Below are positions 1 through 5,384 of a DNA stretch of 7,000 nucleotides, one piece after another; the stretch's first letter is position 1, and every line of letters starts with the position of its first letter. The notes beneath the pieces were generated by a model. The model had not been told where the DNA came from and searched no databases. It was given only the letters and a program-made list of their open reading frames with translations. A program made the position numbers and the translations under genes. The DNA is taken from positions 1-7,000 of the forward strand of contig VBOK01000018.1 of the NCBI GenBank assembly GCA_005877565.1. Direction: 5' to 3'. The stretch comes from Nitrospirota bacterium. Lineage in GTDB: Bacteria; Nitrospirota; Nitrospiria; Nitrospirales; NS-4.

Positions 1-92
1 GCGATCGCCACGATGGTGTCACTCTGCTTTCCACAGGCTATGACCGAAAGCAGGAGGCAGAACAGAGCCAAGACACGTACCGCCAAGGTCAT
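1..92 (-). CDS. N-terminus of a lipoprotein (partial, runs off the window)
   Basis: Reading the minus strand from an ATG at 92 gives a short start, a hydrophobic stretch (VLALFCLLLSV) and then V-I-A-C-G. This is a good lipobox, with the Cys at residue 20 as the expected lipid-modified residue after signal peptidase II cleavage. The frame stays open to the window edge, about 30 residues in all. A GGAG lies 7 bases upstream of the ATG. It follows the AttH-like gene by a 35-bp gap on the same strand with no terminator between, so the two are probably co-transcribed. The mature part visible (GKQSDTIVAIA) is too short to name a family; a periplasmic solute-binding lipoprotein is only one possibility. 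Confidence 0.72.
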   Translation of the reverse strand, partial: MTLAVRVLALFCLLLSVIACGKQSDTIVAI

Positions 93-127
93 TGGGTTCT
101 CCAGGGTGTCAAGCGTGCCTTCGTGGC

Positions 128-1276
128 TCATAGCCGCCGTCGCAGCGGCGCGGCGTAGCCCGTCAGCTCGACGTAACCCAGGCCCATGACCGGCCGGCTT
201 GCCCGCTCGCCCATCACGGTCACGCTGCCCTCCCAGTAGGTGATCTGGGTGCTGCGGTGCGTCAGGAGTTCCTGGTGTGGGACCGTCGGAACGAGCTCGA
301 CAGCCAAGTGGGCGGATGGGACGGTGAGGCGCCACCGCGCCGGATAGCGCCCCTTGCTCTGGGGAGACTGCCAGTGGTCGAGCTCGACGACCGTGATCTC
401 GTCGTGTGTCAGGGGCACGGCTGAGCCGTCAGCGCGGATCCATGTCCCGCCTGAAGCGGGCTCAATGGTGCCGTCGCGCCGGCGGATCCGATAGGCCATC
501 AGCTCGGTGGCGTCCGAGAGCTGCAGGGCGAACCAATCCCATCCAATCTGTGACTCTCCAAGTTGGTTGCTGCCGAATTCGTGGTCCATCCAGCTCAGGC
601 CGGAGACGGTGCGGGCCTTCCCCTCGTAGGTGAGCGTGCCTTCGGTCTGCAAGCGGGTGAAGGAATAGTAATGCGAGCTCTCGCCGGGACCCTCGCCCTT
701 ACGGCTGACGCCGGCGATGCCATGGATCACCGGCGGTTTCTCCGGAGTCAGGCGCAGATGGATCGCGATCCCTTCACCCTGAGCGTGGAGTACATGGGAG
801 TCGCCATCGGCTTCCGCGCGCCAATCGTCGATCCAGACCGCCAGCCGTCCGGTTGCAGCCCCGGCCTTGCGGATCCCGGCGCGGGAGATCTTTTCCAGGA
901 ACTGAAACCGACGGCCCGCCTCGTTCGTGACGGCGAAATGGGCGAAGTACAGGTGGCGGAGAGTCCAGCGCGAGGGATTCTTAGATGCTGACTCGTGCGC
1001 AACGGCTCGCCGGAAGAACGTGAGCTGATAGCCGAAAGTCCGACCGTCGGCGGCCCGCAGATGGCCGGTGTAGTACCACCATTCGGTCTGGAAGTCGTCG
1101 TGCGAGCCATGGTCGAACGGGAAGCGATAGGTGTAGCCGGGGAGAGCCGTGCGAAATTCCGTCGCCGCGATCGGCTCAACGGGAGCTGCCTGAAGGGCCC
1201 ATAGGGCACAGCTCAGTCCAGTGATCCAGAGCGGTGCCGGTCCCCATCGACGATGTGTGTGCTGGGCCCAAGTCAT
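128..1276 (-). CDS. Secreted lipocalin-like AttH/CrtC-family protein (carotenoid 1,2-hydratase-like)
   Basis: This 382-residue protein belongs to the AttH / carotenoid 1,2-hydratase superfamily, a double lipocalin-like fold. The hallmark block is at residues 55-73 (DHGSHDDFQTEWWYYTGHL), followed by FGYQLTFFRR (81-90). Further family blocks are HYYSFTRL (202-209), SWMDHEFG (228-235), GWDWFALQL (245-253) and GLGYVELTGY (365-374). Residues about 11-37 look like a signal peptide, so the protein should act in the periplasm. Relatives include CrtC, which hydrates carotenoids, and AttH, usually found beside FtsX/MacB-type ABC transporter genes. No carotenoid gene is visible here, so the substrate is unknown and the crtC name is not justified. 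The ATG at 1276 has no clear Shine-Dalgarno, but there is no in-frame start just upstream. A lipoprotein gene follows 35 bp downstream. Confidence 0.9.
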   Translation of the reverse strand: MTWAQHTHRRWGPAPLWITGLSCALWALQAAPVEPIAATEFRTALPGYTYRFPFDHGSHDDFQTEWWYYTGHLRAADGRTFGYQLTFFRRAVAHESASKNPSRWTLRHLYFAHFAVTNEAGRRFQFLEKISRAGIRKAGAATGRLAVWIDDWRAEADGDSHVLHAQGEGIAIHLRLTPEKPPVIHGIAGVSRKGEGPGESSHYYSFTRLQTEGTLTYEGKARTVSGLSWMDHEFGSNQLGESQIGWDWFALQLSDATELMAYRIRRRDGTIEPASGGTWIRADGSAVPLTHDEITVVELDHWQSPQSKGRYPARWRLTVPSAHLAVELVPTVPHQELLTHRSTQITYWEGSVTVMGERASRPVMGLGYVELTGYAAPLRRRL

Positions 1277-1347
1277 CGTGCTTGTCGATGCTGGTAGGCT
1301 AGCACACAGGAGCGGCGACCAACAACAGCGGAGCGTAGGACTTGTGG

Positions 1348-1376
1348 TTGACCACTTAGGGTTCCTATGCTAGTCT
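1348..1376 (+). promoter_or_regulatory. Candidate sigma70 promoter for the PsiE-like gene
   Basis: TTGACC (1348-1353) is separated by 17 bp from TAGTCT (1371-1376), which has an extended TGC just before it. The -10 ends only 4 bases before the GTG at 1381 and 10 before the ATG at 1387, so transcription would start at or inside the start region and give a leaderless message. This agrees with the absence of any Shine-Dalgarno. The match is imperfect and was made by eye. Confidence 0.35.
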
Positions 1377-1380
1377 CCGC

Positions 1381-1857
1381 GTGACCATGAACGACCAAGA
1401 CTCCAGACCGAATCTTTGGATCAAGTGGATGGAGACCCTCGATGGGTTGGGCTACATCACTGCCGGGTTCAGTTTCCTGTTGCTCGGCATGGTGGTCTTC
1501 GCTCATGCCTGGTATACCTTTCTGAAGACGTTGGCCTCGGGAGTCCTTCCTGCGGCGCTCACCCTTATTCATGACCTGTTGCTGGTCGTCATCCTATTGG
1601 AGCTGTTCCGGACCATCATCAATTTTCTGAAGACCCACATCATTACGCTGGAGCCTTTCTTGTATATCTGCATCATTGCATCCACCCGGCGCATTCTGAC
1701 CACCGGGGCCGAGACCGCGTATTCGGAGAACTTGACCGCTGAGATCTTTCACCGATATCTCCTTGATGTGGGCGTCAATGTACTGGTCATCGTCGCGCTG
1801 GTTTTGGCCGTGTTCCTGGCACGCAAAGGCGGGCAGCCGAGCGCGTCTCTTAAGTAA
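1381..1857 (+). CDS. PsiE-like inner-membrane protein
   Basis: This 158-residue protein has four predicted membrane helices, at about residues 24-46, 57-79, 89-106 and 128-147. The central stretch (LLLVVILLELFRTIINFLK, then HIITLEPFLYICIIASTRRIL) has the layout of the phosphate-starvation-inducible PsiE family: a Glu in helix 2, a charged loop, and a short third helix ending in TRR/TRxI. The role of PsiE proteins is not well known beyond phosphate and stress regulation in E. coli, so no function is assigned. The start could be the GTG at 1381 or the ATG at 1387; neither has a Shine-Dalgarno, and a candidate promoter sits almost on top of them. It is divergent from the AttH-like gene and convergent with the winged-helix gene. 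No terminator is visible in the 35 bp between it and that gene. Confidence 0.75.
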   Translation: MTMNDQDSRPNLWIKWMETLDGLGYITAGFSFLLLGMVVFAHAWYTFLKTLASGVLPAALTLIHDLLLVVILLELFRTIINFLKTHIITLEPFLYICIIASTRRILTTGAETAYSENLTAEIFHRYLLDVGVNVLVIVALVLAVFLARKGGQPSASLK

Positions 1858-1892
1858 GAGGAACGGCGGGCAAACCCCCAGCGGGAATCGCG

Positions 1893-2231
1893 CTAAGGAT
1901 GTGATTTGAGACGGTGGTCGTGTGCGCCCGTGTCCTCTGTGAGCGGCACGAGCCGGTTGAAGTCGGTCGGATTCTCGATGGCGTCGATGCCGGCGGGCGT
2001 GAGCATGATGGCGTTGAACTGCAGTTCCCCTCCGTTGCTGGCCCGGTCGTTGGTGATCAAGCCCTTGCCGTCCAGGTAGAGGGCGTTGAACGCGAACTCC
2101 TTGTCGGTCATGCCGAGCTGGAGGACGATCTCGCGAGTCTCGATGCCGACGATGAGCGACTGCGGCGCCTCCAGCGCGCGCTCGTAGAGCAACTGCAAGA
2201 TGGCCCGCCGCAACATCTGGTTCCGCATCAT
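1893..2231 (-). CDS. Small winged-helix-like hypothetical protein
   Basis: I do not recognise a named family. The 112-residue soluble protein begins with a helix (residues 1-20, RRAILQLLYERAL). A second helix follows (about 29-40), then MTDKEFAFNALYLDGKGLIT (41-60), where an alpha helix runs into a short beta segment. LQFNAIMLTPAGIDAIE (70-86) comes next. The pattern 'helix - YLxGKGLI - charged turn - hydrophobic strand - LTxxGIDAIE' is typical of winged-helix DNA-binding or YjcQ-like domains. The tail (about 88-112) is polar and His-rich. GGAAGG ends 6 bases before the first of two adjacent ATGs (2231 and 2228), which supports this start. It is the last gene of the tRNA-sirtuin unit, 69 bp after the sirtuin stop, with a 28-bp palindrome in the gap. 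A role as a small regulator is inference. Confidence 0.7.
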   Translation of the reverse strand: MMRNQMLRRAILQLLYERALEAPQSLIVGIETREIVLQLGMTDKEFAFNALYLDGKGLITNDRASNGGELQFNAIMLTPAGIDAIENPTDFNRLVPLTEDTGAHDHRLKSHP

Positions 2232-2276
2232 CTCCTACCTTCCGATACCTTAGCCCGAATCCATGCAGGCGTTCAA

Positions 2277-2304
2277 GTAGGGGCACGGCATGCCGTGCCC
2301 CTAC
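2277..2304. repeat. Perfect 28-bp palindrome overlapping the sirtuin stop codon
   Basis: The arms GTAGGGGCACGGCA and TGCCGTGCCCCTAC are exact reverse complements with no spacer. The element looks like the REP-type or miniature palindromic repeats that occur many times in some genomes. It contains the TAG stop codon of the sirtuin (2301-2303, minus strand) and lies in the gap before the winged-helix gene. As RNA it would form a very stable hairpin on either strand. No T-run follows on either side, so it is not a classical terminator; it may stabilise or partly uncouple the message. Confidence 0.9.
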
Positions 2305-3026
2305 AGCAGCGCGGGCACGATGTCTTTCGCGCGGCCCTGGATCGCGACGTCCACAACCTGGGTGTTCGGCGTTGGGTCGAGATTGACCTCCGCGACGAAG
2401 GCGCCGGCCTCCTTGGCGAGCGAAGCGAAGGACGCTGCCGGGTGCACGATTCCCGATGTGCCGACGATGAGCAACACTTCGCACGAGCGCACGGCGGAGA
2501 AACTGCGTTCGAGGTCCACCGGGTCCAGCGATTCCCCGAACCAGACGATGTGCGGACGCAGCAGCCCGTTGCACGTTGGGCAGCGTGGTGGAATGGGGAT
2601 CGGCACCGCGCGATTCGTTCCCACGTGCCCGCACTGACTGCACCGGACCTTCCAGATGTTCCCGTGGATCTCGGAGAGCTTCTGGGAGCCGGCGGCAGGA
2701 TGCAGCCCGTCCACATTCTGCGTGATCAACCAGAAGCGCTCGACCCTGCGCTCAAGGTCGACCAGCGCGTAGTGGGCGGCGTTCGGGCTCCTGGTGACGA
2801 TGAGCTCGCGCCGCCAGTTGTACCACTCCCAGACTAAGCGGGGGTCGCGCGCGAAGGCCTCCGGGGTTGCCAGGTCTTCGGCCCGGTACGTCCGCCAGAG
2901 CCCATCGGCTCCGCGAAACGTCGGGACCCCGCTGTCCGCTGAGATCCCTGCGCCCGTCAGGACGGCCACCGATCGGGCCGCTGCCAGTCGGGCTTTGAGC
3001 TCTTGGACGGCTGCTGGATGTCCCAT
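2301..3026 (-). CDS. cobB: NAD-dependent protein deacylase, class III sirtuin (CobB/SIRT5-like)
   Basis: The protein removes acyl groups from lysines using NAD+, giving nicotinamide and O-acyl-ADP-ribose, and acts in the cytoplasm. All core sirtuin motifs are present in 241 residues: TGAGIS (24-29), the TQNVDGLH block (102-109), catalytic His121 in EIHGN, and GTS (189-191). Two Cys pairs, C129/C132 and C149/C152, should hold the structural zinc. Tyr69 and Arg72 (WYNWRR) match the YxxR pair of class III enzymes, which favours succinyl or malonyl lysine as well as acetyl. An in-frame ATG at 3095 lies inside the tRNA gene, so the start is set at 3026, 4 bp after the tRNA CCACCA tail. That start has no Shine-Dalgarno. 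The C-terminus stops just after DIVPALL, slightly earlier than many relatives, with the stop codon inside a palindrome. Confidence 0.93.
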   Translation of the reverse strand: MGHPAAVQELKARLAAARSVAVLTGAGISADSGVPTFRGADGLWRTYRAEDLATPEAFARDPRLVWEWYNWRRELIVTRSPNAAHYALVDLERRVERFWLITQNVDGLHPAAGSQKLSEIHGNIWKVRCSQCGHVGTNRAVPIPIPPRCPTCNGLLRPHIVWFGESLDPVDLERSFSAVRSCEVLLIVGTSGIVHPAASFASLAKEAGAFVAEVNLDPTPNTQVVDVAIQGRAKDIVPALL

Positions 3027-3033
3027 GTTCTGG

Positions 3034-3109
3034 TGGCGCGCCCGGAGGGAGTTGAACCCCCAACCCTCAGATCCGTAGTCTGATGCTCTATCCATTGAGC
3101 TACGGGCGC
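3034..3109 (-). tRNA. tRNA-Arg(ACG)
   Basis: A complete cloverleaf folds on the minus strand. The acceptor arms GCGCCCG and CGGGCGC pair at all 7 positions. The D stem is GCTC/GAGC, the anticodon stem TCAGA/TCTGA with loop CTACGGA, the variable loop GGGTT, and the T stem GGGGG/CCCTC (one G-U) with loop TTCAACT. The anticodon is ACG, normally edited to ICG by TadA to read CGU, CGC and CGA. G73 is followed by an encoded CCA (3034-3036), and a second CCA comes directly after it (3031-3033). The sirtuin ATG begins only 4 bases beyond the second CCA, so the two are probably made as one transcript. Confidence 0.97.
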
Positions 3110-3135
3110 GCGGCTTGGTTTATCGCGGAGTGACC

Positions 3136-3164
3136 AGTATCGGCTTTTTCTCTCTGGCGGGCAA
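3136..3164 (-). promoter_or_regulatory. Candidate sigma70 promoter for the tRNA-Arg / sirtuin unit
   Basis: On the minus strand TTGCCC (3164-3159) and GATACT (3141-3136) are separated by exactly 17 bp; each matches four of six consensus bases. The -10 ends 26 bases before the first base of the tRNA, a normal distance for a short tRNA leader. No better pair is seen between here and the tRNA. Confidence 0.5.
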
Positions 3165-3379
3165 GTGTTTGATACGTGTTAAACAGGCCAAGGGAAAACA
3201 TACACCCTGAACCGGTTAACTGGGACAGGTCGCCTTGCTTGCTGCGCCAATTTGTTGCTCACCGCCACCATAATATGCGCGAGGCGCGAAACAGCGTCTG
3301 ACAACATCTTCAGACGGATTCGCTCTATCTCACCCCTTTTCTCTCTCGCTGACACCATTTTCAAGGCGCCGCCCCAAAG

Positions 3380-3411
3380 GAAATGTTAATAGGGTCGAAA
3401 CGAAATGTTAA
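3380..3411. repeat. Two direct repeats GAAATGTTAA, 22 bp apart
   Basis: The 10-mer GAAATGTTAA occurs at 3380-3389 and again at 3402-3411. The start-to-start distance of 22 bp is about two helical turns, so a dimeric regulator could bind both on one face. The pair lies 19 bp upstream of the sigma54-like element and about 100 bp before the start of the secreted-protein gene. A role as operator is inference. Confidence 0.45.
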
Positions 3412-3429
3412 ATCCATAGAAAGTGACGC

Positions 3430-3445
3430 CGGCATAGCCTTTGCT
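3430..3445 (+). promoter_or_regulatory. Sigma54-like -24/-12 element
   Basis: CGGCAT, five bases, then TTGCT gives the GG-N10-GC spacing that is strict for sigma54 promoters (consensus TGGCAC-N5-TTGCW). Two of the six -24 bases differ. Transcription would start near 3457, leaving a leader of about 55 bases before the ATG at 3512. A related sequence, CGGATAGCTTTTGCT (3482-3496), lies just before the Shine-Dalgarno but has the wrong spacing. No sigma54-type activator gene is visible in the window. Confidence 0.35.
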
Positions 3446-3511
3446 CTATTACAGATGCATAAGTCATGGCCTCGGGGCAATCGGATAGCTTTTGCTAAGG
3501 AGGGAATCATC

Positions 3512-4084
3512 ATGGCAACACGAACCGTCGTCCGAGCCGGCTTGTTTGCGTTGGCGATCGTGGCTCTTGGCTTTGTTCCAGGAGTCTCAGCGGCCAATCC
3601 TCCCGCCGCAAAGGGCAAGGGAGATTTCATGATGAACGGCAACCAGAGGACCTTTTCCTTCGAAGCGATCAAACATCACAATGGGAATGTGACTGGCCGA
3701 GCGAAAGTCCATAACCTAGCCACAGGTACTGTCGTCGACATGGCCATCGATTGCCTAAATTTCGTCGCCCCGAAGACGGTTCTTGTCAGTGGGACCATCA
3801 AGAAGAGCAACGTGTCTAATTTGGTGGGGCAAACCGGAATCTTTCAAGCACAAGACAACGGAAAGGGTGGCCATGAAGCGCACGGTAAGAGAAAGGGTAG
3901 CGATGACGCAGACGATATAGGAAAGGATGGCGATGAAGCAGACGATAGCGCAAAGGGTACCGATAGCCAACCTGATAGCATAAGCCTGCTCTTCCCCTTT
4001 CCCGCAGATTCTACGAACTGCCTCAGTGACCTCACTTTGGATATGTTCCCACTAGACCATGGCAACATCAAAGTTCGACCTTAA
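3512..4084 (+). CDS. Small secreted beta-rich protein with an acidic tandem-repeat loop
   Basis: I do not recognise a named family with certainty. The 190-residue protein begins with a clear signal peptide, cut about residue 27 (GVSA/AN). The mature part has short beta-strand-like segments: GDFMMNG, RTFSFEAIKH, GNVTGRAKVHN, DMAIDCLNFV, TVLVSGTI. It then reads FQAQDNGKGG, and after the repeats DSISLLFPF and GNIKVRP. In my memory, similar small secreted proteins of soil and water bacteria run from DNGxG to DxISL with only a few residues between. Here about 40 residues sit in that place: four 10-residue units (115-154) rich in Asp, Gly and Lys. Cys81 and Cys170 could form a disulfide. The ATG at 3512 has a full AAGGAGGG 7 bases upstream, so a longer frame from 3383 is not used. 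A strong terminator ends the unit. Calcium binding by the repeats is a guess. Confidence 0.85.
   Translation: MATRTVVRAGLFALAIVALGFVPGVSAANPPAAKGKGDFMMNGNQRTFSFEAIKHHNGNVTGRAKVHNLATGTVVDMAIDCLNFVAPKTVLVSGTIKKSNVSNLVGQTGIFQAQDNGKGGHEAHGKRKGSDDADDIGKDGDEADDSAKGTDSQPDSISLLFPFPADSTNCLSDLTLDMFPLDHGNIKVRP
3854..3973 (+). repeat. Four 30-bp tandem repeats within the secreted-protein gene
   Basis: Four in-frame 30-bp units encode DNGKGGHEAH, GKRKGSDDAD, DIGKDGDEAD and DSAKGTDSQP. The shared DNA core is roughly AAAGGNTNNCGATGANGCAGAC, with AAAGG at the same place in every unit. Units 2 and 3 are most alike and unit 4 decays at its end, as expected for an array that grew by slippage or unequal exchange. 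The unit length is a multiple of 3, so copy-number change would keep the frame. Confidence 0.8.
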
Positions 4085-4133
4085 GAACATGCCTGCCGTA
4101 CACTGAGTGCCGCCTCGTTTTCATGCCGGAATG

Positions 4134-4185
4134 ACAAGGGGATTGCCCGGGTCATCAACGACTTGGGCAATCCCCTTGTTTTATT
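4134..4185 (+). terminator. Strong rho-independent terminator of the secreted-protein gene
   Basis: ACAAGGGGATTGCCC (4134-4148) pairs perfectly with GGGCAATCCCCTTGT (4165-4179). The inner GGGTC and GACTT extend the stem by 5 more pairs, two of them G-U, around the loop ATCAAC. TTTTATT follows directly on the plus strand. There is no T-run on the other side, so it serves the plus strand and not the convergent PAS gene. Confidence 0.92.
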
Positions 4186-4203
4186 CGTCCGTGTGCTTTC
4201 CTT

Positions 4204-5118
4204 CTAAGACGACGAGGACAATTCCGGATACAGCTTCTTCACGCACTCAGGGCAAATCCCATGGGTGAACTCAGCTTCCGAATGGGCGCGGATGTACTGT
4301 TCGATTTGCGTCCAATACCCGCGGTCGTCGCGAATCTTTTTACAGGCAGCACAAATCGGCAACAATCCTCGCAAGGTTTTAATGTGAGTTAGGGCATTTC
4401 GCAGCTCCTCGATAAGCCGCTCGCGTTGCTCTTCCAATTGCTTCTGCTCGGTGATATCCAGCGCAATGCCGATACATCCTGTAATCACCCCGACGGGGTT
4501 GCGCATTGGCTCGACATAGGCACGAAGCGTCCGCTCCTTGAAGATAGCAACGTAGCTGCCCGGATCACCCTGGAGCGCTCGGAGATGTGTCGTGAAAGGC
4601 GTACTTGTCGCTTCCAACGGGAAATACTCCGGCGCGGTTGTACCAACGACCCCCGCTGGCGAGAGGCCCAGAGTGCTCAGGATGCGGCCCTGCACGAAGG
4701 TGATCGTGAGATTGGTGTCTGCAACCCAGAGGAGGGCAGGGAGCTGTTCAAGCAAAAGGCGACGCTGTGTCTCCTGTTCCTGCTGGCCCAGGATCGCCCG
4801 TTTGTTCCGGATGACCAGGATCGCTGTGACCCAGATCGTCACTAGGCTCAGTGAGCGGTTTGCGACAGCCGGCCACAACGCAGGACCGGGGGCTGACAAG
4901 AGGAAGTCGAGCAGGGTTAGGCACGATGTGCACGCGGCGAGCCCGAGGGTGAACGTGCGTGGCAGCCGTTTCGAGGTCACAAGCAAGGGGATTGCGTAGA
5001 GCATCGCGACCGCAATGCCCAAAGGAAGCACTAGGTCCAAGACGAACACCCCAGCGGTGAGCCCGAGGACCGCTGCAATGAGTGGGGTGCCGGCTCTTTG
5101 GTGTAGGGTCACACCCAT
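4204..5118 (-). CDS. Membrane PAS protein with a Cys-rich C-terminal tail
   Basis: This 304-residue protein is a membrane-bound sensor. About four hydrophobic helices fill residues 12-104. A short coiled-coil-like linker (105-124) leads to one PAS domain (about 123-224), ending in the usual GCIGIALDITEQKQ. A charged helix (225-250) leads to the tail, LPICAACKKIRDDRGYW (253-269) then HGICPECVKKLYPEL (286-300). C256/C259 and C289/C292 would make a four-Cys metal site. This tail is seen after PAS or GAF domains in many sensor proteins of Nitrospira and deltaproteobacteria, but its job is unclear to me. There is no His kinase, GGDEF or EAL domain, so output must be through a partner or the tail. 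The ATG at 5118 is preferred over one at 5196 because AAGGAG lies 11 bases upstream and the membrane part begins shortly after. It is divergent from the stressosome operon. Confidence 0.87.
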   Translation of the reverse strand: MGVTLHQRAGTPLIAAVLGLTAGVFVLDLVLPLGIAVAMLYAIPLLVTSKRLPRTFTLGLAACTSCLTLLDFLLSAPGPALWPAVANRSLSLVTIWVTAILVIRNKRAILGQQEQETQRRLLLEQLPALLWVADTNLTITFVQGRILSTLGLSPAGVVGTTAPEYFPLEATSTPFTTHLRALQGDPGSYVAIFKERTLRAYVEPMRNPVGVITGCIGIALDITEQKQLEEQRERLIEELRNALTHIKTLRGLLPICAACKKIRDDRGYWTQIEQYIRAHSEAEFTHGICPECVKKLYPELSSSS

Positions 5119-5170
5119 CGCCCTGTGCTCTCCTTGCTTAAATTTCAAAGGGTTACTGTCACGCAGGGGC

Positions 5171-5198
5171 AGAATAGCAGACCCGCAGGGCGGCACAA
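5171..5198 (-). promoter_or_regulatory. Candidate promoter of the PAS gene
   Basis: On the minus strand TTGTGC (5198-5193), 16 bp, then TATTCT (5176-5171) preceded by TGC forms a weak -35 with an extended -10. The leader would be about 45 bases. The -35 touches the first copy of the ATYAGGTGNATCC repeat (5198-5210), so a protein bound there could control it. Confidence 0.3.
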
Positions 5199-5295
5199 TC
5201 AGGTTAATTCACGATCACAAATCAGGTGAATCCCTGCAGAAGAAGACGGATAAAGCCTGAATCACAAAGGGGAAAATCCGTGATTAGGTGCATCC
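5198..5295 (+). repeat. Three direct copies of an ATYAGGTGNATCC-like element
   Basis: ATCAGGTTAATTC (5198-5210), ATCAGGTGAATCC (5221-5233) and ATTAGGTGCATCC (5283-5295) share the same orientation. Start-to-start distances are 23 and 62 bp, both near whole helical turns. An inverted AATCAC/GTGATT pair (5260-5265, 5280-5285) overlaps the third copy. The cluster lies between two divergent sensory genes and next to the PAS gene promoter, where operator sites would be expected. The binding protein is unknown. Confidence 0.5.
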
Positions 5296-5384
5296 TCGTG
5301 GGAGGCAGTCTAAGCGCGCCCGGCAGCGACTGCCGATGGAGGAGGTCGTAATTACGGGGGGAGTGCCCCCCTCTTTCGTAGGAA

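Larger units (their letters stand above)
3110..3511. other. About 400 bp of divergent intergenic DNA
   Basis: This gap separates the minus-strand tRNA unit from the plus-strand secreted-protein gene. On the tRNA side it holds the candidate tRNA promoter. On the other side lie two 10-bp direct repeats (3380 and 3402) and a sigma54-like element (3430-3445). The middle (about 3180-3370) shows a near-palindrome, CCGGTTAACTGG (3212-3223), and pyrimidine-rich tracts. I see no convincing gene or structured RNA there. Confidence 0.6.

Noticed and set aside
1594..2643. Long Arg-rich minus-strand frame across several genes
   Set aside because: It crosses PsiE, the winged-helix gene, the palindrome and the sirtuin in other frames, and its composition is typical of a GC-rich shadow.
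3027..3095. Upstream extension of the sirtuin frame to an ATG at 3095
   Set aside because: It lies inside the tRNA-Arg gene and adds residues with no sirtuin similarity.
3144..3350. Similar TTTTCTCTCT tracts at about 3145 and 3338
   Set aside because: Short low-complexity pyrimidine runs; no further match around them.
3179..3364. 61-residue minus-strand frame in the intergenic region
   Set aside because: No recognisable ribosome site or domain; composition looks like chance coding.
3383..3511. Upstream extension of the secreted-protein frame
   Set aside because: The ATG at 3512 has a full AAGGAGGG and begins a clean signal peptide; the extension would hide it.
5356..5371. G6/C6 hairpin as an intrinsic terminator
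   Set aside because: The stem is only 6 bp and is followed by TCTTTCG rather than a T-run, and no gene ends just before it on the plus strand.
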